Shown: positions 1 through 6,080 of the stretch, piece after piece
Layout: the number at the start of each line of letters is the position of its first letter
Numbering within the stretch: the stretch's first letter is position 1
Assembly (NCBI GenBank): GCA_044233495.1
Contig: JBIIJX010000086.1
Location: 1 to 9,776 of the forward strand
Reading direction: 5' to 3'
Source: UBA10649 sp044233495
GTDB lineage: Bacteria; Actinomycetota; Actinomycetes; S36-B12
DNA length: 9,776 bases
The notes under the pieces: model-generated
Seen by the model: the letters and a program-made list of their open reading frames with translations, nothing else
Databases searched by the model: none
Told to the model about the DNA's origin: nothing
Program-made: the position numbers and the translations under genes

Positions 1-387
1 GGCGTGACCAATGGCATGGTGCGCGATCGTCTCACCCACGATGACTGCCGCCCGGGTTTCCTGCTCGACGGCTACCCGCGCACGGTCGAGCAGGTGGGCG
101 AGCTCAAGGCCATGCTGAGTTCAGCGGCGCAGCACCTCGATGCCGTGCTGGAGCTCACCGTCGATCTCGACGAGGTCGTTGCCCGCCTGGTGCGGCGGGC
201 TACCGAGCAGGGGCGCAGTGACGACACCGAGGATGTGATCCGGCGGCGCCTCGAGGTCTACTTCGAGCAGACCGCGCCGCTCATCGAGGTCTACCGTTCG
301 CAGGGTCTCCTGGTTCAGGTGGACGGCCTCGGCGAGATCGCCGATGTCACCGGGCGGATCGTGGCCGCTCTCGCCATCGAGGGCTAG
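1..387 (+). CDS. adk: Adenylate kinase, C-terminal part (5' end outside window)
   Basis: Catalyses ATP + AMP to 2 ADP in the cytoplasm and keeps adenine nucleotides balanced. The frame is open from base 1, so the gene enters from the left; the GTG at 4 is internal, not a start. About 128 codons remain, roughly the last two thirds of a normal ~190-residue enzyme, so the N-terminal P-loop is missing. Visible family landmarks are TNGMVRDRL, then GFLLDGYPRT (the strand and Arg that contact AMP), then RRATEQGRSDDTEDVIRRRL. In the last stretch the LID is short and has no zinc cysteines, as in mycobacterial and other actinobacterial Adk. The stop TAG lies 3 nt before map, and the GAGGG at 379-383 inside the last codons can serve as the map ribosome binding site, so the two genes are probably translationally coupled. 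Confidence 0.96.
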   Translation, partial: GVTNGMVRDRLTHDDCRPGFLLDGYPRTVEQVGELKAMLSSAAQHLDAVLELTVDLDEVVARLVRRATEQGRSDDTEDVIRRRLEVYFEQTAPLIEVYRSQGLLVQVDGLGEIADVTGRIVAALAIEG

Positions 388-390
388 TCG

Positions 391-1203
391 ATGTTCGGCC
401 GCAGGTCCGCGATCGAGATCAAGTCGAGCGACCAGCTGGCCGTCATGCGCCAGGCCGGCCGCGTGGTGGCGCGAGCGCTCGAGGCCATTCGCGTGGCGGC
501 GCTCCCCGGAGTCACGACTGGGGATCTGGACGCCATCGCCCGTGAAGTGCTCGCCGATCACGGGGCGACTTCGTCCTTCCTGGGGTACAAGGCCCACGGG
601 GCGGTTCCCTACCCGGGGGTCATCTGCGCCTCCATCAACGACGAGGTGGTGCACGGCATACCCGGAGATCGCGTCCTCCGCGACGGGGACCTGCTCTCGG
701 TCGACTTCGGCGCCATCGTCGATGGCTGGAACGGCGATGCGGCGATGACGATCGAGGTGGGAAATGTCGCGGCCGAGCTCCGGGCCCTGAGCCAGGTCAC
801 TGAGGCGGCCCTGTGGGCCGGTCTCCGGCGCGCCACCGTGGGCGCGCACCTCACCGACATCAGCCATGCGGTCGAAGCCACGATTCTCGAGGCATCGGAC
901 GCCTCCGGGGTGGAGTACGGGATCGTCCGCGAGTACGGCGGCCACGGGATCGGATCCCGCATGCACATGGAGCCGCACATCCTGAACTACGGGGCGCCCG
1001 GACGGGGGCCCGTGCTGCGTGCCGGCATGGCTTTGGCGATCGAGCCGATGGTCGTCCTCGGCGACGAGGAGGTCGTGCTGCTCGACGACGCCTGGACGGT
1101 CTCGACCATGGATGGCAGCGCCGCCGCCCACTGGGAGCACACGGTCGCGGTCACCGACGAGGGTCCGTGGGTCCTCACCGCGCTCGATGACGTCCGTCTG
1201 TGA
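391..1203 (+). CDS. map: Methionine aminopeptidase, type I
   Basis: Removes the initiator methionine from new proteins; a cytoplasmic dinuclear metalloenzyme. The 270-residue product has the full pita-bread fold signature. The five metal ligands are Asp105 (SVDFG), Asp116 (NGDAAM), His185 (GGHGIG), Glu218 (AIEPM) and Glu249 (HWEHTV), and their spacings match E. coli D97/D108/H171/E204/E235. The substrate-contacting histidines are His88 (VVHGIP) and His192 (MHMEP). There is no N-terminal SH3-type zinc extension, so this is the short, type Ia-like form. The ATG at 391 follows adk by 3 nt with GAGGG 7 nt upstream. Placement next to adk is standard in bacteria. The product acts directly on proteins made from the downstream ribosomal operon. 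Confidence 0.97.
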   Translation: MFGRRSAIEIKSSDQLAVMRQAGRVVARALEAIRVAALPGVTTGDLDAIAREVLADHGATSSFLGYKAHGAVPYPGVICASINDEVVHGIPGDRVLRDGDLLSVDFGAIVDGWNGDAAMTIEVGNVAAELRALSQVTEAALWAGLRRATVGAHLTDISHAVEATILEASDASGVEYGIVREYGGHGIGSRMHMEPHILNYGAPGRGPVLRAGMALAIEPMVVLGDEEVVLLDDAWTVSTMDGSAAAHWEHTVAVTDEGPWVLTALDDVRL

Positions 1204-1219
1204 TGCGGCGCAGCCTGAC

Positions 1220-1225
1220 TAGGAT
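1220..1225 (+). promoter_or_regulatory. Possible -10 box for the sulfotransferase gene
   Basis: TAGGAT is a good actinobacterial -10 hexamer. It lies in the 70-nt map-sulfotransferase gap, about 50 nt before the GTG start. No convincing -35 is seen (TCTGTG at the 17-nt spacing is poor). It may give this inserted gene its own transcript, but read-through from adk-map is equally possible. Confidence 0.3.
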
Positions 1226-1273
1226 CGGCGAGGTCGACTGTCGGTCAGCGCAGCTCAAGGGCGGTGGAATCTC

Positions 1274-2179
1274 GTGACGCAATCCGTCACGCCGATCATG
1301 GCGGGTGGCACTGGCCGAAGTGGCACGACGGTGATCGCCGGCCTGCTTCATCGGCACCCGCAGGCTCGGGCCAGCTGGCCTCGCGAGGTGAAGTTCGTCA
1401 ACAAGGACGGCGGACTCCTCGACCTCGTCCTCGGGGTCACCGGTCGCAAGCGCCTGCGGCGCGGAATGGGGTCCCCCCGCTCGCGACTGGCCGCCTTCGA
1501 GGAGGGAATGCGGGGCCCGTGGTGGCTGCGCACGAACAGACTCGGGCGTGCCAGCGGGCTGCACCTGAGCATGGACGAGGCTGAACGCGAGCGGCTGCTC
1601 GCCGAGCTGGACGCCGGGCTTGATGCGGATCCCGTAGCAGCCGGTCGGGACTTCCTCACCGGCATGATCCGCGCTCAGCGCGGTGATGCGGGGGAGCCGT
1701 GGTGGATCGACACCTCGCCGCCGAACATCGCCAACGCCGCCCGCATCCACCGGTTCTGGCCTGAGGCGCGATTCATCTGGATGGTCCGCGACGGTCGGAG
1801 CACCGCCGCCTCGGTGATCGCCGAGCGCTGGGGGCCGGACGATCCGGCCGAGGCGATCACCTGGTGGGAGACCCGCATGCGCCGGGCCCATGAGGGCCTG
1901 GAGGGCGTGGCCCCCGAGTCCGTCCTCGTGATGTCGCTGGAGGATCTCGTCGTCCTGGATCGCGACGCGAGCTACCAGCGGGTCCTGGACTTCCTCGGCC
2001 TGGGTGACGATCCCGCGATGCGCGCCTTCTTCGACGAGCAGATGCCCGCCGAGCGTGTGGGCCTGGACAAGTGGCGGTCCCGAGTGCCGGATCCCACGGC
2101 CTTTGAATCCGATTATCGGAGAGCTGAGGCCCGGCTGCTCGCCGATGGGCTCGAGCCCTTCGCCCGCCCGGCGCCCTGA
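1274..2179 (+). CDS. PAPS-dependent sulfotransferase family protein (tyrosylprotein-sulfotransferase-like motifs)
   Basis: Predicted to transfer a sulfuryl group from 3'-phosphoadenosine-5'-phosphosulfate to an unknown acceptor. The 5'-phosphosulfate loop is GGTGRSGTT at residues 11-19, followed by the HRHP turn at 26-29. The 3'-phosphate motif is MVRDGRS at 170-176 in the context FIWMVRDGRSTAASVI. The pairing of GG..RSGTT with MVRDGR resembles animal tyrosylprotein sulfotransferases and the Sulfotransfer_3 group more than cytosolic phenol sulfotransferases. Length (301 aa) fits the superfamily. No signal peptide or membrane helix is visible, so it is probably cytoplasmic. I chose the GTG at 1274 because GGTGGA (1263-1268) lies 5 nt upstream; the next Met (residue 9) would leave almost nothing before the P-loop. 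It sits between map and infA, where no such gene is expected. Family is clear; substrate is unknown. Confidence 0.85.
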   Translation: MTQSVTPIMAGGTGRSGTTVIAGLLHRHPQARASWPREVKFVNKDGGLLDLVLGVTGRKRLRRGMGSPRSRLAAFEEGMRGPWWLRTNRLGRASGLHLSMDEAERERLLAELDAGLDADPVAAGRDFLTGMIRAQRGDAGEPWWIDTSPPNIANAARIHRFWPEARFIWMVRDGRSTAASVIAERWGPDDPAEAITWWETRMRRAHEGLEGVAPESVLVMSLEDLVVLDRDASYQRVLDFLGLGDDPAMRAFFDEQMPAERVGLDKWRSRVPDPTAFESDYRRAEARLLADGLEPFARPAP

Positions 2180-2206
2180 TCGGGACGAAAGGGACGGGAC
2201 CCGGAT

Positions 2207-2235
2207 TTTGTCGGGGGACCGGGGGCGCGTAGAGT
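2207..2235 (+). promoter_or_regulatory. Probable promoter of the infA-rplQ operon
   Basis: A -35-like TTTGTC (2207-2212), a 17-nt spacer and a -10-like TAGAGT (2230-2235) predict a start near 2241 and a leader of about 104 nt before infA. The same extended element, CCGGATTT-G-CGGGGG followed by TAGNNT, recurs upstream of rplM (9338-9373), which supports a real shared signal. It lies downstream of the sulfotransferase stop, so the ribosomal operon need not depend on read-through from adk-map. Confidence 0.6.
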
Positions 2236-2240
2236 ACGCA

Positions 2241-2320
2241 GGTCGGTCTCAGGCTTCCCCGCCTCCACACCACCATCGCCTCGGCGAGGCGGTCGTGTGC
2301 GCGCGGAATCCGGTCCGACC
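2241..2320 (+). promoter_or_regulatory. Structured infA leader (nested stems)
   Basis: Three concentric complementary pairs are visible. GGTCGG (2241-2246) pairs with CCGACC (2315-2320). CACAC (2266-2270) pairs with GTGTG (2295-2299). CGCCTC (2277-2282) pairs with GAGGCG (2286-2291) around a GGC loop. The outer stem begins at the predicted transcript start and closes 24 nt before the infA ATG. It may be an mRNA stabilising or autoregulatory element. I do not recognise a named RNA family. Confidence 0.45.
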
Positions 2321-2344
2321 ACCCGATCAACGGAAGCTGAGGAC

Positions 2345-2566
2345 ATGGGCAAGAAGGACGGCGCGATCGAGCTCGAGGGCACGATCACCGAGTCCCTGCC
2401 CAACGCGATGTTCCGGGTGGAGCTCGACAACGGGCACAAGGTGCTCGCTCATATCAGCGGCAAGATGCGGATGCACTACATCCGGATCCTTCCGGACGAC
2501 CGAGTTGTCGTGGAGCTCTCGCCCTACGACCTCACGCGAGGCCGGATCGTCTACCGCTACAAGTAG
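2345..2566 (+). CDS. infA: Translation initiation factor IF-1
   Basis: Binds the ribosomal A site of the 30S subunit with IF2 and IF3 during initiation. The 73-residue product is a single OB-fold (S1-like) domain and matches family length. Hallmark segments are EGTITESLPNAMFRVELDNGH, HISGKMRMHYIRIL and VELSPYDLTRGRIVYRYK. The MGKKDGAIE start is the usual actinobacterial one. The ATG at 2345 has GGAAG (2332-2336) 8 nt upstream. An open frame reaches further upstream, but it has no family similarity and would run through the leader. infA heads the ribosomal operon, with rpmJ 41 nt downstream. Confidence 0.98.
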   Translation: MGKKDGAIELEGTITESLPNAMFRVELDNGHKVLAHISGKMRMHYIRILPDDRVVVELSPYDLTRGRIVYRYK

Positions 2567-2607
2567 TGCCGAAGTCCGAACGACCGAATCGAACCGAGAG
2601 AGTCATC

Positions 2608-2721
2608 ATGAAGGTGCAGCCGAGCGTCAAGAAGATCTGCGACAAGTGCAAGGTCATCCGTCGCCACAGCCGTGTCATGGTGATCTGCGAGAACCCTCGC
2701 CACAAGCAGCGTCAGGGCTGA
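2608..2721 (+). CDS. rpmJ: 50S ribosomal protein L36 (zinc form)
   Basis: A 37-residue basic protein of the large subunit, read directly from the bases as MKVQPSVKKICDKCK and onward. The zinc ribbon is intact (Cys11, Cys14, Cys27, His32), so this is the C+ zinc-binding type rather than a zinc-independent paralogue. Length is exactly that of the family. The ATG at 2608 is preceded by a GA-rich GAGAGAG (2596-2602) at 5 nt, only a weak Shine-Dalgarno. It lies between infA and rpsM, the canonical position in Gram-positive bacteria. Confidence 0.97.
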   Translation: MKVQPSVKKICDKCKVIRRHSRVMVICENPRHKQRQG

Positions 2722-2910
2722 ACCAGGCCTGACGTGGTCGTCGGGGAGACAACCCGCGCGACCGAACCCATACGCAGTACCCGACCCCCGCAGCAGCGCG
2801 TGCGCCAAGCGGGACGCCACCCCCGGACACGAGGCCGGGGACCTGCCTTGGCGGGCAGGGCCGGTACCGCATCCAGACCTCGTGCGATGAGAGAGAAGAG
2901 AGAACGCCAC
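2722..2910 (+). promoter_or_regulatory. rpmJ-rpsM intergenic leader with three candidate hairpins
   Basis: This is the longest gap inside the operon (189 nt). Hairpin A: GGTCG (2736-2740) with CGACC (2759-2763), continuing as CGGG (2742-2745) with CCCG (2753-2756). Hairpin B: CCCCGG (2821-2826) with CCGGGG (2835-2840), 8-nt loop. Hairpin C: CCTGCC (2842-2847) with GGCAGG (2854-2859), 6-nt loop. None is followed by a T-run, so they do not look like classical intrinsic terminators. In E. coli the leader just before rpsM is the S4 target that regulates the alpha operon; the same role here is only inferred. No clear promoter is seen. Confidence 0.45.
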
Positions 2911-3279
2911 ATGGCACGACTCGTTGGTGTCGACCTGCCGCGCGACAAGCGCATGGCAGTCGCACTCACCTACATCTACGGCGTTGGCCGCTCCCAGGCA
3001 GCCAAGGCCCTCGCCGCCACCGGCATAGATCCGGAGATGCGGTCCAAGGACCTCACGGACGACCAGCTCGTCGCACTGCGCGACTGGATCGACGAGAACC
3101 TCAAGGTCGAGGGTGACCTCCGACGCGAGGTCGCCGCGGACATCCGCCGCAAGGTCGAGATCGGCTGCTACCAGGGCCTGCGCCATCGCAAGGGCCTTCC
3201 GGTACGCGGCCAGCGCACCCACACCAATGCGCGCACGCGCAAGGGCCCGCGCAAGACCGTCGCAGGCAAGAAGAAGTAG
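2911..3279 (+). CDS. rpsM: 30S ribosomal protein S13
   Basis: Small-subunit head protein that contacts the P-site tRNA and bridges to the 50S subunit. The 122-residue product begins MARLVGVDLPRDKRM, has the helix-two-turn-helix segment TYIYGVGRSQAAKAL, and ends with the diagnostic GLPVRGQRTHTNARTRKGPRK and a lysine tail. The ATG at 2911 is preceded by a purine-rich AGAGAGAA. An in-frame GTG lies far upstream at 2734, but that extension is the non-conserved leader, so I reject it. First gene of the classical alpha-operon segment; rpsK follows after 34 nt. Confidence 0.98.
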   Translation: MARLVGVDLPRDKRMAVALTYIYGVGRSQAAKALAATGIDPEMRSKDLTDDQLVALRDWIDENLKVEGDLRREVAADIRRKVEIGCYQGLRHRKGLPVRGQRTHTNARTRKGPRKTVAGKKK

Positions 3280-3313
3280 TCCGCGTCCCCCCTCAGACTG
3301 GAGAGATCAACTC

Positions 3314-3718
3314 ATGGCACCCACAGGCAAGGGCGGCGCGGCCAAGAAGGTCCGCCGCAAGGAGAAGAAGAACGTGGCCCACGGCCACGCCCACATCAAG
3401 AGCACGTTCAACAACACCATCGTGTCCATCACCGACCCCACGGGCGCGGTGATCTCCTGGGCCAGCGCCGGCCAGGTCGGCTTCAAGGGCAGCCGCAAGT
3501 CGACTCCCTTCGCCGCCCAGCTTGCTGCTGAGGCCGCGGCGCGCCGCGCCATGGAGCACGGCATGCGCAAGGTCGACGTGTTCGTGAAGGGTCCGGGCTC
3601 CGGCCGCGAGACCGCCATCCGTTCGCTGCAGGCCACGGGCCTCGAGGTCGGCTCCATCGCCGATGTCACCCCTGCCCCGCACAACGGCACCCGTCCCCCC
3701 AAGCGTCGTCGCGTCTGA
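3314..3718 (+). CDS. rpsK: 30S ribosomal protein S11
   Basis: Small-subunit platform protein near the mRNA exit and the E site. The 134-residue product has a basic N-terminus (KKVRRKEKKN) and then the family core: HIKSTFNNTIVSITDPTG, the GFKGSRKSTPFAAQ segment, VKGPGSGRETAIRSL and the C-terminal PHNGTRPPKRRRV. The ATG at 3314 has GGAGAG (3300-3305) 8 nt upstream. The lysine-rich N-terminal residues are typical of actinobacterial S11. rpsD follows after 32 nt. Confidence 0.98.
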   Translation: MAPTGKGGAAKKVRRKEKKNVAHGHAHIKSTFNNTIVSITDPTGAVISWASAGQVGFKGSRKSTPFAAQLAAEAAARRAMEHGMRKVDVFVKGPGSGRETAIRSLQATGLEVGSIADVTPAPHNGTRPPKRRRV

Positions 3719-3750
3719 TCGCGCACACCGGAACCTAGGAGATACCGACA

Positions 3751-4377
3751 ATGGCGCGTTACGTTGACGCCGACTGCAAGCGGTGCCGCCGCGAGAAGAT
3801 GAAGCTTTTCCTGAAGGGCGCGAAGTGCGAGTCGCCGAAGTGCCCCTTCGAGAAGCGTCCCTACCCCCCGGGCCAGCACGGCCGCGGTCGGTCGAAGGAC
3901 AGCGAGTACCTGCTGCAGCTTCGTGAGAAGCAGAAGGCCACCCGTATGTACGGGGTGCTCGAGAAGCAGTTCTCGAACTACTACAAGGAGGCGCAGCGGC
4001 AGTCCGGCAAGACCGGCGAGAACCTGCTGCAGATCCTCGAGACCCGTCTCGACAACGTCGTGTTCCGTGCCGGCTTCGCCAAGTCCCGCGACATGGCCCG
4101 CCAGCTGGTGACGCACGGCCACTTCACGGTGAACGGTCGCAAGGTGAACATCCCGTCCTACCGGGTGTCGCCCAACGACATCGTCGAGGTGCGTCCGGGC
4201 TCCCGTGAGCTCACGCCCTTCATCGTGGCTCACGCCGAGATCGGCGAGCGCCCGGTGCCCGCATGGCTCGAGGTCGTGCCCTCGCAGATGCGCATCCTCG
4301 TGCACTCGCTCCCGGCCCGCGGTGTCATCGACACCCAGGTCAACGAGCAGCTGATCGTCGAGCTCTACTCCAAGTAA
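3751..4377 (+). CDS. rpsD: 30S ribosomal protein S4 (zinc form)
   Basis: Primary 16S rRNA-binding protein that nucleates assembly of the 30S body. In E. coli it also represses the alpha operon by binding the leader upstream of rpsM. The 208-residue product has an N-terminal zinc knuckle with Cys9, Cys12, Cys26 and Cys31 (C-x2-C-x13-C-x4-C), the GQHGRGR linker, and an S4 RNA-binding domain from about residue 95 (ETRLDNVVFRAGFAKSRDMA, HFTVNGRKVNIPSYRV). The C-terminus ELYSK is typical. The ATG at 3751 has a strong AGGAG (3737-3741) at 9 nt. This is the C+ form; zinc-free S4 paralogues lack these cysteines. Confidence 0.98.
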   Translation: MARYVDADCKRCRREKMKLFLKGAKCESPKCPFEKRPYPPGQHGRGRSKDSEYLLQLREKQKATRMYGVLEKQFSNYYKEAQRQSGKTGENLLQILETRLDNVVFRAGFAKSRDMARQLVTHGHFTVNGRKVNIPSYRVSPNDIVEVRPGSRELTPFIVAHAEIGERPVPAWLEVVPSQMRILVHSLPARGVIDTQVNEQLIVELYSK

Positions 4378-4385
4378 CCGTTCCT

Positions 4386-4399
4386 GGCCCTGCCGGGCC
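4386..4399 (+). other. Small GC hairpin in the rpsD-rpoA gap
   Basis: GGCCC (4386-4390) and GGGCC (4395-4399) flank a TGCC loop 8 nt after the rpsD stop. It is only 5 bp and has no T-run, so it is a weak attenuator or processing site at best. The rest of the 69-nt gap holds only the rpoA ribosome binding site. Confidence 0.25.
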
Positions 4400-4446
4400 G
4401 AGATGCGCGACGTCAAATAGCGGTCGTCGCCGGAAGGAAGTCCATC

Positions 4447-5463
4447 GTGCTCATCAGCCAGCGTCCCCTGCTCACCGAGGAGCCCATCTCCGAGTTCCGT
4501 TCGCGGTTCGTTCTCGAGCCGCTGGAGCCCGGCTTCGGCTATACCCTCGGCAACTCCCTTCGTCGCACCCTGCTGTCCTCCATCCCGGGTGCGGCCGTCA
4601 CGAGCATCCGCGTCGACGGGGTCCTTCACGAGTTCACCACCATCCCGGGGGTGAAGGAGGACGTCACCGAGATCATCCTGAACATCAAGCAGCTGGTCAT
4701 CTCCTCCGAGCACGACGAGCCCGTCGTCATGTACCTGCGCAAGCAGGGCCCGGGTACGGTCACTGCTGCTGACATCCAGCCGCCGGCCGGTGTCGAGGTG
4801 CACAACCCGGGCCTGCACATCGCGACCCTGAACGACAAGGGCAAAATCGAGATCGAGCTGGTCGTGGAGCGCGGGCGCGGCTACGTGTCGGCGGTGCTCA
4901 ACAAGCAGGCTGGCCAGGAGATCGGGCGCATCCCGGTCGACTCCATCTACAGCCCGGTGCTGAAGGTCAGCTACAAGGTCGAGGCGACTCGCGTCGAGCA
5001 GCGCACCGACTTCGACAAGCTGATCCTTGACGTCGAGACCAAGCCCTCGATGCTGCCGCGCGATGCGGTCGCGTCGGCCGGCAAGACCCTCGTCGAGCTC
5101 TTCGGCCTGGCCCGCGAGCTCAATGTCGAGGCCGAGGGCATCGACATCGGCCCGTCGCCGACCGATGCCTTCGTGGCCGAGCAGCTGTCGACTCCGATCG
5201 AGCAGCTCGACATGACGGTCCGCTCGTACAACTGCCTCAAGCGTGAGGGCATCCACACCGTGGGAGAGCTCATCACCCGCAGCGAGGCCGACCTCCTCGA
5301 CATTCGCAACTTCGGGGCGAAGTCGATCGATGAGGTCAAGATCAAGCTCGCCGGCCTCGGCTTGGCGCTCAAGGACAGCCCGCCCGGATTCGATCCCGGC
5401 GCCGCGGTCTACTACTCGGACGACGATGACGACCTGGCGTACGCCGAGGACGAGCAGCTCTAG
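4447..5463 (+). CDS. rpoA: DNA-directed RNA polymerase subunit alpha
   Basis: Dimerises to scaffold the RNA polymerase core; its C-terminal domain contacts UP elements and activators. The 338-residue product has both domains. The N-terminal assembly domain carries GYTLGNSLRRTLLSSIPGAA, with LRRTLL in the dimer region, and HEFTTIPGVKEDVTEIILNIK. The C-terminal domain carries VRSYNCLKREGIHTVGEL, with Arg259 and Asn262 at the positions of E. coli R265 and N268, and NFGAKS (288-293). The acidic tail YYSDDDDDLAYAEDEQL is the usual actinobacterial style. The start is GTG at 4447, set by the strong GGAAGGAAG (4432-4440) 6 nt upstream; MLISQRP is the expected N-terminus. rplQ follows after 32 nt. Confidence 0.98.
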   Translation: MLISQRPLLTEEPISEFRSRFVLEPLEPGFGYTLGNSLRRTLLSSIPGAAVTSIRVDGVLHEFTTIPGVKEDVTEIILNIKQLVISSEHDEPVVMYLRKQGPGTVTAADIQPPAGVEVHNPGLHIATLNDKGKIEIELVVERGRGYVSAVLNKQAGQEIGRIPVDSIYSPVLKVSYKVEATRVEQRTDFDKLILDVETKPSMLPRDAVASAGKTLVELFGLARELNVEAEGIDIGPSPTDAFVAEQLSTPIEQLDMTVRSYNCLKREGIHTVGELITRSEADLLDIRNFGAKSIDEVKIKLAGLGLALKDSPPGFDPGAAVYYSDDDDDLAYAEDEQL

Positions 5464-5495
5464 GGCTGCGACGAGAAAGCACTCAAGGAGAACCC

Positions 5496-6080
5496 ATGCC
5501 TACGCCAACCAAGGGCCCGCGTCTCGGCGGCGGTCCGGCTCACGAGCGGCTCATGCTGGCCAATCTGGCCACCGCGCTGTTCGAGCACGGCCGGATCACG
5601 ACCACCGAGGCGAAGGCCAAGCGCCTGCGTCCCCTGGCCGAGCGGCTGATCACCTTCGCCAAGCGCGGTGACCTCCACGCTCGTCGTCGTGTCATGACGG
5701 TCGTGCGCGACAAGTCCGTCGTGCACACCCTCTTCACTGAGATCGGACCCCAGTACGCGGGCCGTCCCGGCGGCTACACCCGCATCACCAAGATCGGTCC
5801 GCGCAAGGGCGACAACGCGCCCATGGCCGTGATCGAGCTGGTCGAGCCGATGCTCGAGCAGGTCGTCGCCGAGGCGACGGGAGCGACGAAGCGGGCAGCC
5901 AAGGAGAAGGCCACAGCTGCGGCGGCGCCTGCCGTCGTGGAGACTGTCGTCGACGAGGTCGCCGAGAGCGGTGACGGCGCCGTAGTCGAGGAAGTCGTGG
6001 AGGTCGACACCGATGCGGACGCCGCCGTTGATTCAGCGGACGGCGACGACAGCGCCGATGAGAAGAAGGACGAGGCCTGA
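5496..6080 (+). CDS. rplQ: 50S ribosomal protein L17 with long acidic/Ala-rich tail
   Basis: Large-subunit protein near the peptide exit tunnel. The L17 core covers about residues 1-125: MPTPTKGPRLGGGPAHERL, LATALFEHGRITTTEAKAKR and the GGYTRITKIGPRKGDNAPMA motif. Residues about 126-194 form a low-complexity tail rich in Ala, Val, Glu and Asp that E. coli L17 (127 aa) lacks. Tails of this type are common in actinobacteria and probably disordered. The ATG at 5496 has AAGGAG (5485-5490) 5 nt upstream. It is the last ribosomal gene of the operon. Its final codons hold the Shine-Dalgarno for truA, and its TGA overlaps the presumed truA start. Confidence 0.97.
   Translation: MPTPTKGPRLGGGPAHERLMLANLATALFEHGRITTTEAKAKRLRPLAERLITFAKRGDLHARRRVMTVVRDKSVVHTLFTEIGPQYAGRPGGYTRITKIGPRKGDNAPMAVIELVEPMLEQVVAEATGATKRAAKEKATAAAAPAVVETVVDEVAESGDGAVVEEVVEVDTDADAAVDSADGDDSADEKKDEA
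6066..6079 (+). promoter_or_regulatory. Shine-Dalgarno and CTG start of truA, overlapping rplQ stop
   Basis: AAGGA (6066-6070) lies 6 nt before CTG (6077-6079). The CTG shares bases with the rplQ stop as CTGA, mimicking the common ATGA coupling overlap. No ATG, GTG or TTG occurs in the truA frame between the upstream stop (6059-6061) and the conserved N-terminal strand of TruA, so this signal decides the start. Confidence 0.6.

Noticed and set aside
121..1140. A 339-codon minus-strand frame opposite adk and map
   Set aside because: Antisense shadow of two well-identified enzymes; no motif and no plausible start context.
2821..2859. The two stacked hairpins as a terminator after rpmJ
   Set aside because: There is no T-run, and termination here would cut off rpsM-rplQ, for which no clear separate promoter is visible; a leader element fits better.
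2734..2910. N-terminal extension of S13 from an upstream GTG
   Set aside because: S13 starts at MARLVGVDLPRDKRM throughout the family, and the extension is translated leader containing the hairpins.
3307..5256. A 649-codon open frame on the minus strand across rpsK, rpsD and rpoA
   Set aside because: It mirrors three certain genes and is open because of the GC-rich third-position pattern. Its translation is Leu/Asp/Val/His-rich with no domain, which is typical antisense shadow sequence.
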